From positions 1 through 36,023 of the forward strand of contig DJHK01000033.1 in assembly GCA_002433065.1 (NCBI GenBank): a DNA stretch of 36,023 nt, given 5' to 3'. The notes below the pieces were generated by a model. That model had not been told where the DNA came from, did not search any database, and worked only from the letters and a program-made list of their open reading frames with translations. The translations under genes were made by a program, and so were the position numbers. How positions within the stretch are numbered: the stretch's first letter is position 1; every line of letters begins with the position of its first letter. Positions 7,085 to 15,009 of this stretch are shown here, piece after piece. The stretch comes from Chloroflexi bacterium UBA6622. GTDB lineage: Bacteria > Chloroflexota > UBA11872.

Positions 7085-8815
7085 TCATGCCGAGGCATAC
7101 GCGTTTAAACTTCGATACCACTGCTCAATCCGAGCCTTGCGTTCATCAGAGTCTTCTGGCCATTCAAGTGGTCGCCCTCGCGCATCTATCACAAGCCCCA
7201 CACTTCCAGGCACAAGTTTGGAACGAACTCGTATTGGCCGTCCATAACCGAGCCCAACGTCAAACTTGCCACTCGGCCAGATACGAATTTCCGCGTCAAC
7301 TCCTGCCTCCCACTGGATCACATCCATGGATCCAGCACCAACTTCTCGCTCAATCGCGGGAAACCCATCAGGCTGGACTTCCACGGCTACCGCCGTCTCG
7401 CCGACCGATGCTTGACCACGTACTGCCACGCACGAGCCAAGGTGGATCAAGGAAGACTCGATAGAAACAGGGATTCCTGTTTCAAGCAAACAGCCACTCA
7501 TCGCAAGAGCACTCGCAGAATCAAAAGCAAGCTGCGTAATTCCCCAAGTTTCAAGACTGTTGATCATTAACAGGGCCGCCTGTATTGGACGACCAATATA
7601 TTTTGTGACTTCACCAGTTAGCACTGCGAGATCTACCGAACCATCCTTAATCAACCGACTCCCATCATCAGAGTTTGTCAGCGCACCACGAGCACCCACC
7701 GTCCAAACGGCGTGGCTGAGCATTAGCTCAGAAGTTGTAGAAGGAATCGCCGTTGGATGAGAGGTTTGGTTAATCACATAAGAGTGCATGGCCTGCGGCA
7801 ACAAGCCATCAGGAATCCATCGCGCGACTCGATCAACAGGCGTGTGGAAGCCCAAATGAAATGGCCGATGGTCAGAATTCCCGGCAGCGAATTGCGCCAA
7901 TTTAGTAATGCCTCCACGCGCAACAACGACGGTAACATCACTGTAGTCACAAGCGAGCACGGTCACATCAAGCCCCTGACTCTTAGCCAATTGATCAGTA
8001 GCCGCACCTAAACCAACAGCACGAGACCGATGAGGTGATGTCGCAAGTGACGTCGGAATCACATTACCTTTAAATATGTTTTGACAGAGGTTTTTTGCCT
8101 CTTCTTCAAGCGCCGTCGTAGGCGCGTGCAAATCCATAGGTTGATTAGGGGTTCCCCCAGAAATCCGGATAACGCGGGTTGGAAACACCAGCTTGAGTCG
8201 GTTCAGGACTGCCGTCGGAACATCCCCACCATAGAGAAGCAAAATGCGTGGCACGTAATGAGACTCTCGACCCGCCAAACCCATAACCATTAAATCCGCC
8301 AAATACTCGATCCCATCACCTTCCGAGTCAGAAGTAAGCGAAGCAACGACTAAATCGGGTTTGTGAGAAGCAATAACGTCAATAGCCGCCGGCCCATCAA
8401 CCCGTTCACGCAAATCTCGAACGGAAGTCGTGGCACGCCCAACCTCCTCAAATCCCGCCAACGCAACGTTGCTAGCTAATGCTTCCAAGTCTCGAGCAAC
8501 AAGATTGCCCATAAGAAATGCCGTTGGACCACGAGCCAATGCTTCACCAGTCACAACTGAAATCGGCAGGCCATCACTAACCAACCCCTTATCAACTGTG
8601 GTTGTGTTGAAGGCATAGGAACCCGCATTGGTCACTGCTTCGGAGACCGCAGCCTTGTAACCAATGGTCAGATCGAAGTCCGGTGCTTCCAGAGATGATG
8701 GAGCTGATCCCAGCGCGAAAAAACGATAGTCGTCGGAGGTGGGCACATAGATGCCAACACGAGTGTGCACCCCTACCTCAACCGCCACTGCCCGCTCTGA
8801 AACTTCCAATTTCAT
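7085..8815 (-). CDS. GlmL/MutL-like ASKHA-fold protein, nucleotide motifs degenerate
   Basis: This 576-residue protein appears to belong to the glutamate mutase L family, whose characterised relatives belong to the actin/Hsp70-like ATPase superfamily and are linked to B12-dependent mutases. Supporting features are the overall length, the N-terminal beta strand/turn (AVAVEVGVHTRVGIYV), the middle segment PDLVVASLTSDSEGDGIEYL followed by ILLLYGGD, and the C-terminal GEVTKYIGRPIQAALLMINSLETWG. Two places where nucleotide-binding members have acidic/glycine-rich phosphate loops are changed: the first reads EVGVHTRVG instead of DxGSTxTK, and the second reads ACDYSDVTVVV instead of a VDxGGATTD-type motif. 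No mutase gene is in the window. It is first in a two-gene operon with the 5992-7056 protein. A TTG one codon upstream of the ATG is possible. Family assignment is moderately sure, function unknown. Confidence 0.7.
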   Translation of the reverse strand: MKLEVSERAVAVEVGVHTRVGIYVPTSDDYRFFALGSAPSSLEAPDFDLTIGYKAAVSEAVTNAGSYAFNTTTVDKGLVSDGLPISVVTGEALARGPTAFLMGNLVARDLEALASNVALAGFEEVGRATTSVRDLRERVDGPAAIDVIASHKPDLVVASLTSDSEGDGIEYLADLMVMGLAGRESHYVPRILLLYGGDVPTAVLNRLKLVFPTRVIRISGGTPNQPMDLHAPTTALEEEAKNLCQNIFKGNVIPTSLATSPHRSRAVGLGAATDQLAKSQGLDVTVLACDYSDVTVVVARGGITKLAQFAAGNSDHRPFHLGFHTPVDRVARWIPDGLLPQAMHSYVINQTSHPTAIPSTTSELMLSHAVWTVGARGALTNSDDGSRLIKDGSVDLAVLTGEVTKYIGRPIQAALLMINSLETWGITQLAFDSASALAMSGCLLETGIPVSIESSLIHLGSCVAVRGQASVGETAVAVEVQPDGFPAIEREVGAGSMDVIQWEAGVDAEIRIWPSGKFDVGLGYGRPIRVRSKLVPGSVGLVIDARGRPLEWPEDSDERKARIEQWYRSLNAYASA

Positions 8816-8929
8816 CAAAACCCTAGATACCGCCGCAGACCTATAGTATGAACGAGCATAAGCCCGTTAGTCATACAACTTGGTTCGAGCCATAATCACA
8901 TACGATTCCCCGGTGAACATTTTCAATTA

Positions 8930-9649
8930 ATGAAGTCGATCTCTTTCCAGTGGACACCAGACATCCAGTCGTGGGAAGCCGAAACAGTTGTTTCGACTAT
9001 CGCCCAAATACAAGATGTATCCACTGTGCTCGGTCAAAGAGCTGGCTTCAGCGTAAGCCGATCGCAACTTCGACCATTCGGAACCTGGGTGATGCCTGGT
9101 GTGCCGCGGGGATCACCGTACTGGAGCACTCTCTGGTATGTAGAAAAAAGTCTTGACCCTGAAACAGGACAAATAGTCGCCCCCACACTCCTTAAAACCA
9201 TTGAGCGTGAGCCTTGGCAGCAGGCATCACCGCACTATGACGTGGCAATTGTGGAGCAGGACCTCCGCGATGAACACGAGTACAACATCACCCCAAACAC
9301 AGATCCACATGTACTCTCCAGCTACAAAAGCAACCTTGCCACAGCGATCTCCGTACACCGTATCCGTTCAATTAGTGACCCTGAAGACCGCCGAATAGCT
9401 CTGCGTCGGCTTGCGATAAACGGCTTCGGTCATGTTCTGGAATTGCCCTCTCGCAGTCGCCACGACCACATCGAAACGTCTTATGGACGTATTGCCTGTC
9501 AAAACTTGTGCAGCATGAGATTCGCCAGTGACAACGCCCAGTTACTCGAGCTAGGCCGGGAAGAACATGATTCCCGAATCATATTCTGCGACGCATGTAC
9601 TCAAGACCTTTTAGATCACGTCGTCCGAACACACTTCAGTACAAATTAG
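8930..9649 (+). CDS. Archaemetzincin-like protein lacking the catalytic zinc site
   Basis: Archaemetzincins carry HExxHxxGxxH followed by a four-Cys structural zinc site (C-x4-C-x-M-x17-C-x2-C). This 239-residue protein keeps the second part in order: Cys190, Cys194 and Met196 (CQNLCSM), then Cys220 and Cys223 (CDAC). At the catalytic site it reads NGFGHVLELPS (164-174). Only His168 remains; the first His is Asn, the catalytic Glu is Gly, the glycine turn is Glu and the third His position is Ser. The upstream region (YDVAIVEQDLRDEHEYN, then ATAISVHRIRS and a run of Arg/Leu before the motif) also fits the fold. It is transcribed divergently from the GlmL-like gene across 114 bases. I infer a pseudoprotease that may bind one structural zinc. 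No Shine-Dalgarno is visible before the ATG. Confidence 0.68.
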   Translation: MKSISFQWTPDIQSWEAETVVSTIAQIQDVSTVLGQRAGFSVSRSQLRPFGTWVMPGVPRGSPYWSTLWYVEKSLDPETGQIVAPTLLKTIEREPWQQASPHYDVAIVEQDLRDEHEYNITPNTDPHVLSSYKSNLATAISVHRIRSISDPEDRRIALRRLAINGFGHVLELPSRSRHDHIETSYGRIACQNLCSMRFASDNAQLLELGREEHDSRIIFCDACTQDLLDHVVRTHFSTN

Positions 9650-9659
9650 CTCTTATTGG

Positions 9660-10142
9660 CTAGAAACTGGACTCGTTCTTATGTTGTTTGTTGAGGACAG
9701 CACGACCTACACCACCCCCCTTCACGAAAATCTCAAATTCCGATAAATCAGCAAAAACCTCTGTCGAAAGAAACCGTACAGCCCAATTCCGAGCCATAGG
9801 AGAAATCGTGTAGACCAACGCACCGGCGGTATAAGCTCGATACATCTCTACCGCAGTACCCATCGTGGCAACAGGAGCATACGCAACCGTCACGTCAGAT
9901 GAAGCAGCGAGCTCAATCTCTTCAAAAAACGCTGCCCGCGACACCGCTTCGTCATATTCAGAAGAATCGGGATTCAACTCAACAGGGCAAATCACCTCAG
10001 CCTCAGGATGCACAGCCGCAATGACCTCACGTAAGGCATCACGATAGTCCTGAGCGTGCAACCCATCGTCCGTATACGAACCTTGGATAATCCCAGAAAG
10101 AAAAACGGTAAAAGAACGCAAGTTGCTTTCGTCACGAGTCAT
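9660..10142 (-). CDS. Nucleoside 2-deoxyribosyltransferase-like protein
   Basis: This protein of about 160 residues resembles the nucleoside 2-deoxyribosyltransferase superfamily, Rossmann-like enzymes that cleave or transfer N-glycosidic bonds. It opens with a strand and FLSGIIQGSY, then QDYRDALREVIAAVHP and VICPVELNP. The most telling segment is SSDVTVAYAPVATMGTAVEM, matching the S-D-x-x-V-A...S-M-G-T-A-x-E-M pattern in which the Glu serves catalysis. ISPMARNWAVRFLS follows. The ORF is open further upstream to 10229, but that would overlap the thioesterase gene by 31 bases; I chose the ATG at 10142, which begins just before the first strand. An ATG at 10151 is equally possible. It is the last gene of a minus-strand series (MFS, DUF4432, thioesterase). 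The substrate is unknown. Confidence 0.62.
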   Translation of the reverse strand: MTRDESNLRSFTVFLSGIIQGSYTDDGLHAQDYRDALREVIAAVHPEAEVICPVELNPDSSEYDEAVSRAAFFEEIELAASSDVTVAYAPVATMGTAVEMYRAYTAGALVYTISPMARNWAVRFLSTEVFADLSEFEIFVKGGGVGRAVLNKQHKNESSF

Positions 10143-10198
10143 AGAAAACATCGGTGTTGAGATAGACCATCGTTGCTGCACGCATCGTAACGAAATAT

Positions 10199-10627
10199 TT
10201 ACTGTGCAAGTGGGCTCGCGCTTAGCCAAAACGGATCGTCACGAGACAATCGTCTCAATAGACCTTTGGAATCCACGAAAGCATGGGTCGTCGTTGCAGT
10301 GGCGAGCAATGAACCACTTCGTGTAATCCAGTAATCAAACCCAGCTGTAGCACGAGACAGCTGGGTTAACTCCAACCGAACATCGATCCGGTCACCTGCA
10401 TAAACAGAACGTTTGAACACGCACGAGCACGATGTGAGCGGGATGAACACACCCCTCACAGTCAGCCCTTCATAGTTGTGACCAATGGCGGCAAGCCAAC
10501 CTATACGAGCCTCTTCCAGCCACCGGAAGAAACTTGAGTGATGAGCGATCCCCTGTGCATCAGTGTCGGAATACCTCACACGTAACGACTCGACATGAGC
10601 ACTGATGTCAGCCTCCGATCGGGGCAA
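10199..10627 (-). CDS. 4-hydroxybenzoyl-CoA thioesterase-like (YbgC type) acyl-CoA thioesterase
   Basis: This hotdog-fold protein is likely to hydrolyse acyl-CoA thioesters. The family signature is VRYSDTDAQGIAHHSSFFRWLEEAR; the Asp of TDAQG is the usual catalytic residue. The rest of the fold follows (FKRSVYAGDRIDVRLEL, then TTTHAFVDSKGLLRRL). The start is unclear. The coordinate given is a TTG at 10627, which overlaps the upstream DUF4432 gene by 20 bases. No ATG lies between the end of that gene and the signature. A GGAGG (10616-10612 on the minus strand) sits 5 bases before an in-frame ATC at 10606, which would yield 135 residues, the normal family length. A GTG at the signature itself would delete the first strand. 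Confidence 0.8.
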   Translation of the reverse strand: MPRSEADISAHVESLRVRYSDTDAQGIAHHSSFFRWLEEARIGWLAAIGHNYEGLTVRGVFIPLTSCSCVFKRSVYAGDRIDVRLELTQLSRATAGFDYWITRSGSLLATATTTHAFVDSKGLLRRLSRDDPFWLSASPLAQ

Positions 10628-11681
10628 TAAACTTGTCGATCGCCTTTGATCCCTCCAAGACAGAAAGCTCAACCTCGAATTCCACGGTCTCACCTGGTTG
10701 AAGCGTGTGCATGGTGTTATCAGCCCGATTTTGCTCGCGTCCAAGCACGGTGCAATTGGCAGGCTCTATCCCAGTTACATATTCCCCGACCCCAGTCATC
10801 TTCCATTGGTTTAAATAGGGCAGTTGATCCTTTCGATACCCAATACCAAGACCTATGCCTTCACCGAACCCACGATTAATGAGCGCTACCCTCACGCGAC
10901 CATCAGGCCCAGGCTCCACATCGTGAATCCACACCGCCTGCCGCCAACCTGGCGTCGGTGGCCCATAGGTTTGCCAATCAGCCTCAAGCGAGGCCGCATG
11001 GTCGTCGTACGGGCGACGCGATTGACTGCGGACATGTAGTTGAGAGCCCTCATCAAGAATTGGATATCCAGGATTCAAGTGATAGAGAACCATTGCGGGC
11101 TCCGGCCGAGCCCCAAGGTTGGTTACTTCATCGTGAATCAGCAGAGACGTAGCCCCAAGCGAAGTCGAAATACGTCGCTTTAGCTCGAAGTTCTCGCCAA
11201 ATAAAGCTGCCTGTCGAACGCGACCTTGAACCCACATCTCATATTCATCACCATTCCACTCGCCATCCGCGTATACGTTTGATGCAGCCAGATTAGACAG
11301 GCGTCCATGAAGACCAAAGCTTTGATCGTCTTCGACCGCAGGATTTCCTACATTGTCAAGACCACCAGTTACCAAGAGTCCAAGAACTGCCGTCCTGATC
11401 CACCCCTGATCTTCCGGTTCATATCGAGCCCCATCTACTTCGCCAGTGGGAGTTCGATATCCAAGCGGAACATCGTTATACCACGCCCCTGTTATATCGA
11501 GCGCACGGCCCGGCACCACATTGAAACGAAGCCCAGCCCCAGTATCAACCTGCACGACAGGAAGCCCATCGCCAGAACCACCGTCAAGGCGATATGAGCG
11601 AACCCCGCCGATTTGTGATACGTCGCCAATGCGCCTCATCAAGTCAGCGCGTGTGTAATTCCTACCCCATAGAGTTGGCAT
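10608..11681 (-). CDS. DUF4432 aldose-1-epimerase-like protein
   Basis: This 357-residue protein has the pattern of DUF4432, a galactose-mutarotase-like beta-sandwich family probably acting on sugars or sugar derivatives. Visible signatures are VVPGRALDITGAWYNDVPLGY near residue 55, TGGLDNVG and FGLHGRLSNLAA in the first half (the His is a likely catalytic or substrate residue), IHDEVTNLG in the middle, YHLNPGYPILDEGS, and TGIEPANCTVLGREQNR near the end, where the Glu/Asn lines the pocket in mutarotase folds. Full length is as expected. A GAGG lies 5 bases before the ATG. It sits between an MFS transporter and a thioesterase on the same strand, consistent with uptake and processing of a sugar-like compound. 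The exact substrate cannot be read from the sequence. Confidence 0.8.
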   Translation of the reverse strand: MPTLWGRNYTRADLMRRIGDVSQIGGVRSYRLDGGSGDGLPVVQVDTGAGLRFNVVPGRALDITGAWYNDVPLGYRTPTGEVDGARYEPEDQGWIRTAVLGLLVTGGLDNVGNPAVEDDQSFGLHGRLSNLAASNVYADGEWNGDEYEMWVQGRVRQAALFGENFELKRRISTSLGATSLLIHDEVTNLGARPEPAMVLYHLNPGYPILDEGSQLHVRSQSRRPYDDHAASLEADWQTYGPPTPGWRQAVWIHDVEPGPDGRVRVALINRGFGEGIGLGIGYRKDQLPYLNQWKMTGVGEYVTGIEPANCTVLGREQNRADNTMHTLQPGETVEFEVELSVLEGSKAIDKFIAPIGG

Positions 11682-11730
11682 ATGGCCTCAGCAGCATCGA
11701 CAGGTCCGTCCCATTGTAAATGGAGACGAA

Positions 11731-12984
11731 TCACGGCTCGACTGTCGAACGAACCAAGCCTCTCTTCCATCCTACGGCGACAACCAGTATCGCAGCTACT
11801 CCTACGCCAGAAACTCCGACCCACCCCATACCGGCGCCCCCTACAAACAGTGGACCAGAAACAGCACTGCTAAGCGCCCCAACCACGGCAGTTACCGACT
11901 CGATCCGCCCTTGCAATCGTGCTCGAATACCAATCGGCATCCCCGTAGCCAATAAAGAAGATCCACCTACGTAGCACGCATTCCACCCATAACCTAAAAC
12001 GAACATTCCCAAAAGAACAGCGCCCAAACCCGAATCCAAAGAAGCCAATATGCTCGCAAGAATCAGCATGATGGCCCCCATGAGTACAACAGGATACGCA
12101 CCAAAACCGTCGACCATACGACCCGTGAGAGGAGACAGAGCAAACATGCCGGCCACATGACATGTCATTGCAATCGATATTGCCCCGGTGGAATGAAGCC
12201 CCTCGTGCATGTGCAGTGGAATCACCACCATTGTGAGCGTCATCGCCGCTTGACCTACCAACAACGCGAGCACACCGATTTGGATCGACCGCTGGGCAAG
12301 TAGTTTCGAAATTCGATGGGTCATCAAACCACCCTGCTCATCAGAAACCCCATCAGAAACCGAAATCTCCCGCGGATCCGGCCGGACAAATATCCATGTA
12401 ATCACGGATGCCAGCACCAGCATGCCTGACGTTGCGAACCATGGCCCGGAAAATTCTGGAAGCCCCAAAGCAACTGCAGGACCTGCCGTAGCAAGAACCA
12501 GTATCGGTCCGCCAATCGCGCCGACCGTGGCCGCAAAAACCATCAAGCCAATCACTCGACCACGTTGTTCAACCGGAAATATCTCAGCAGCCGCGTACCG
12601 CGCCATATCACCGCTAGCCCTCGCCACACCCAACAAAAAGGCCCCTAACAGCAACAGCGCATACGATTCCGTCGCAACGGCCACACCGGCAATTAAGCCA
12701 CCTAACGCTCCCACTGTATATCCAGCAACAAATGCAGAACGCCGACCTCGAGAATCCATTAAACGCGCCGTAGGTACCGGACCTATCGCCCGTCCCACCA
12801 TTACAAGCGCAGCTGGAATTCCAGCCAATGCGGCATTTCCACTTAATGACGCACCAACGATCGTAAGGACCGTGAAACTTGCGAGATAGCCGGCAGCAAT
12901 AACACCACGCGCAATGAATAAGACACCCAAAATACGGTTACGCACTGTTGAGCTAGCCACGCTCTTTGCTTCACTGTTGGTCAT
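11731..12984 (-). CDS. Major facilitator superfamily transporter
   Basis: This inner-membrane protein has about 12 hydrophobic segments over roughly 417 residues. The loop between helices 2 and 3 carries the MFS signature (GPVPTARLMDSRGRRSAF, the G-x3-D-R-x-G-R-R type), and a degenerate second copy occurs after helix 8 (LSPLTGRMVDGFGAYPV). The ORF is open to a TTG at 13038, but I prefer the ATG at 12984, which begins 18 residues before helix 1. The gene is divergent from the SDR at 13080, and no promoter is obvious in between. Downstream on the same strand is the DUF4432 gene (49-base gap), so the transporter may import its substrate, though drug-efflux MFS proteins look similar. Substrate unknown. 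Confidence 0.85.
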   Translation of the reverse strand: MTNSEAKSVASSTVRNRILGVLFIARGVIAAGYLASFTVLTIVGASLSGNAALAGIPAALVMVGRAIGPVPTARLMDSRGRRSAFVAGYTVGALGGLIAGVAVATESYALLLLGAFLLGVARASGDMARYAAAEIFPVEQRGRVIGLMVFAATVGAIGGPILVLATAGPAVALGLPEFSGPWFATSGMLVLASVITWIFVRPDPREISVSDGVSDEQGGLMTHRISKLLAQRSIQIGVLALLVGQAAMTLTMVVIPLHMHEGLHSTGAISIAMTCHVAGMFALSPLTGRMVDGFGAYPVVLMGAIMLILASILASLDSGLGAVLLGMFVLGYGWNACYVGGSSLLATGMPIGIRARLQGRIESVTAVVGALSSAVSGPLFVGGAGMGWVGVSGVGVAAILVVAVGWKRGLVRSTVEP

Positions 12985-13079
12985 TGACGTTCGATCGGGT
13001 TCCGCCACATCGGTAATATTTCGAAAAACACTGTCCAACAGCTACGCTACACCGTCCAGCCGGTAAGCGCGGAGGCTAT

Positions 13080-13877
13080 ATGAACATGCATGATGGCCGA
13101 GTAGTCCTTGTTACTGGAGGAGCCATTGGAATTGGAGCCGGAATTTGCCAAGCCTTTGCTGAATCAGGAGCCTCCGTAAGCGTGGCCGACATTGATGGCG
13201 ACGCCGCTCACCAGCTCGCGGACAAACTGAAAAGCGATAGCCACCGGGCAGTTGCGGTGACTGGCGACGTAAGCGTCCTAAAGGACGCGAAACGGATGGT
13301 CAATGAATCCATCGAATCTCTTGGGGCGCTCGACGTTCTCGTCAATAACGCGGGCATTCAACCAACAGCCTCCTATATGAACGCCGAACAAATGGATGAA
13401 GAAACCTGGGATCGAATTATTGGCGTCAACCTCAAAGGCCAATTCCTGATGGCCAAGTTCTCAATCCCACATATCCGAGCTCGCGGCGGCGGAACCATCA
13501 TCAACATCGCCAGCGTTCAGGGCCTACAGTCCCAGCCTCTAGTTCCGGCCTACGCGGCTAGCAAGGGCGGCAGCTTGTCCCTCACTCGCAACATGGCGCT
13601 TGATTTTTCAGACGACAACATCCGCGTCGTTGCCATAAATCCGGGCACTATTGATACACCCCTAGCCCGTGGAGCGGCCCGCGCCTTTGGCGATGAGGAA
13701 GAACTCCTCCAGTTGTGGGGCAGCGCCCACCCGCTAGGACGCATCGGCACACCCAAGGATATTGGGGCCACTGCCGTGTTCTTAGCCAGTGAGGGGGCAT
13801 CGTTTATCACCGGGGAATCGGTGAACGTAGATGGCGGTTATATGGCTCTTGGCGCGTGGGCAGCGGGAACCGACTGA
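13080..13877 (+). CDS. SDR family NAD(P)-dependent oxidoreductase
   Basis: This classical short-chain dehydrogenase of 265 residues has the cofactor glycine motif GGAIGIG at residues 13-19, NNAG at about residue 90, and the catalytic Ser145, Tyr158 and Lys162 (YAASK). The sequence after strand 2 is VSVADIDG; an acidic residue there usually favours NAD(H) over NADP(H). The C-terminal segment FITGESVNVDGGYM is typical of the glucose/3-oxoacyl dehydrogenase subgroup. A strong Shine-Dalgarno GGAGG (13071-13075) stands 4 bases before the ATG. It is divergent from the MFS/DUF4432 run and convergent with the cupin gene. The substrate is not predictable, but the neighbours suggest a sugar or polyol. 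Confidence 0.93.
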   Translation: MNMHDGRVVLVTGGAIGIGAGICQAFAESGASVSVADIDGDAAHQLADKLKSDSHRAVAVTGDVSVLKDAKRMVNESIESLGALDVLVNNAGIQPTASYMNAEQMDEETWDRIIGVNLKGQFLMAKFSIPHIRARGGGTIINIASVQGLQSQPLVPAYAASKGGSLSLTRNMALDFSDDNIRVVAINPGTIDTPLARGAARAFGDEEELLQLWGSAHPLGRIGTPKDIGATAVFLASEGASFITGESVNVDGGYMALGAWAAGTD

Positions 13878-13904
13878 GACGAACCGCCAGCAAATCAACT
13901 AGCG

Positions 13905-14549
13905 CTATTCGTCTTCTGAAGCCGCATGGGCCGCAAGCTCGTTCCACGAACCAGCCATGTCTCGGACAGCACTGAAGGCTGGATAAAGCGCCTCCCACAT
14001 CTGGTCAACCGCTCGCTTCGTTGCTTCGGCATCGTCACCGCCCACCGCCAGCAATAGCGCTTTGGCACCATCCTGCTGCGCACTCACAGCACGACTAAGA
14101 GATTCCTCCACCGCTGCGACTGCTGCCAGATGCAGTTCTGCTAGATCGGTTATGGATGGTGAATCATCCGTCCGTGCCGATCGTTCTGCACGTGTAGAAC
14201 CACCATAGCGAGGCGAAAGCTTGGCCCCATCATCACGCCACCACGTGTGGGTCGGTTCAATGTGAGGAGTTACCGACAGATACATGGTCATTGGCTGGTC
14301 ACCGAGACAACGCACCAAATGCAGTTCGTCCCGCGCAGCAAAACACAATTGCCCCGGGCCCAGAATCTCGCGATGACCTTCAATCTCAAACTCGGCCTGA
14401 CCTTCCAACACAAGAAAGATTTCCTCACCAAGATCGTGACTATGAACAACGTTGGCCTCGCCAGGTTCCATCCTTAGAAATCGAGCACGAATGTCCGGCC
14501 GAATGATTAGGTTCTGAATGTCAGTACGCGAGTCAAAAACACGAAACAT
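13905..14549 (-). CDS. Cupin-domain protein
   Basis: This 214-residue protein has one cupin barrel in its first half. Motif 1 is intact (GEANVVHSHDLGEEIFLVLEG: His, His, Glu ligands in the G-x5-H-x-H-x4-E-x6-G pattern). Motif 2 is shortened (GPGQLCFAARDELH, with the metal-ligand His kept), and VTPHIEPTHTW follows. A bound metal is therefore likely. The second half is alpha-helical and rich in Ala and charged residues (about 115-210), without a motif I recognise. The ATG at 14549 follows GGAGTGAACTTTG; an in-frame TTG directly before it is less likely. Its start overlaps the stop of the upstream gene by one base (TGATG), so the two are translationally coupled. Confidence 0.82.
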   Translation of the reverse strand: MFRVFDSRTDIQNLIIRPDIRARFLRMEPGEANVVHSHDLGEEIFLVLEGQAEFEIEGHREILGPGQLCFAARDELHLVRCLGDQPMTMYLSVTPHIEPTHTWWRDDGAKLSPRYGGSTRAERSARTDDSPSITDLAELHLAAVAAVEESLSRAVSAQQDGAKALLLAVGGDDAEATKRAVDQMWEALYPAFSAVRDMAGSWNELAAHAASEDE

Positions 14550-14956
14550 CAAAGTTCACTCCTCTTCGCAAAAAATACCCGGGCAATTTCCCGTACAAGC
14601 CTCAAATGATCTTTGAGTTCCTCCCAGGCGTATGCAGGGGACCTCCCATCGTTACGGCAACGAAAGTGTTCAAGCTCTCGCTTAAATGGATTCTCGTGCC
14701 AGCAAAGTTCTCGACGCATAGGAGTGCCGTCAGCATCCGGATCTTGGACTATAACCGTAGTTGGAAGCCCTCGGCTGAATCCGGTCGGGAAGGAAATGGT
14801 CACGCGTTCCTCGCGTGCATATAGGGCAAAGGTCTCTTCAATCGCCCACAGGTCTGGGAGATCAACCCAGGTCATGAGCACACGCACGTCATCCGAATAC
14901 TGCAGCGGCGTGGCGATCCCACCACCGTCGTTCCAAATCTCCGTCGCTATTGACAC
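14549..14956 (-). CDS. Orphan C-terminal domain of a Gfo/Idh/MocA oxidoreductase
   Basis: These 135 residues match only the C-terminal half of the Gfo/Idh/MocA family: GGGIATPLQYSDDVRVLMT, then VTISFPTGFSRGLPTTVIVQ, then the closing HENPFKRELEHF and a region equivalent to the usual HFxxCVxxGxxP (HFRCRNDGRSPAYAWEE). The NAD-binding Rossmann half is absent. The reading frame starts at a GTG directly preceded by an in-frame TGA, and the plus-strand operon at 15010 begins beyond it, so the missing half is not nearby. It may be a gene remnant, or a stand-alone sugar-binding domain working with the coupled cupin. Coupling (TGATG) and the clean open frame argue against recent decay. There is no clear Shine-Dalgarno at the GTG. 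Confidence 0.6.
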   Translation of the reverse strand: MSIATEIWNDGGGIATPLQYSDDVRVLMTWVDLPDLWAIEETFALYAREERVTISFPTGFSRGLPTTVIVQDPDADGTPMRRELCWHENPFKRELEHFRCRNDGRSPAYAWEELKDHLRLVREIARVFFAKRSEL

Positions 14957-15009
14957 TCACACAGCACCACACTCACGATGAGAGGGGAATCCGTTCGGAG
15001 GTAAAGACA

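Noticed and set aside
12422..12889. Plus-strand ORF of 155 residues, Ala/Pro/Thr-rich
   Set aside because: It is the antisense shadow of the MFS transporter; its low-complexity composition reflects hydrophobic codons on the other strand.
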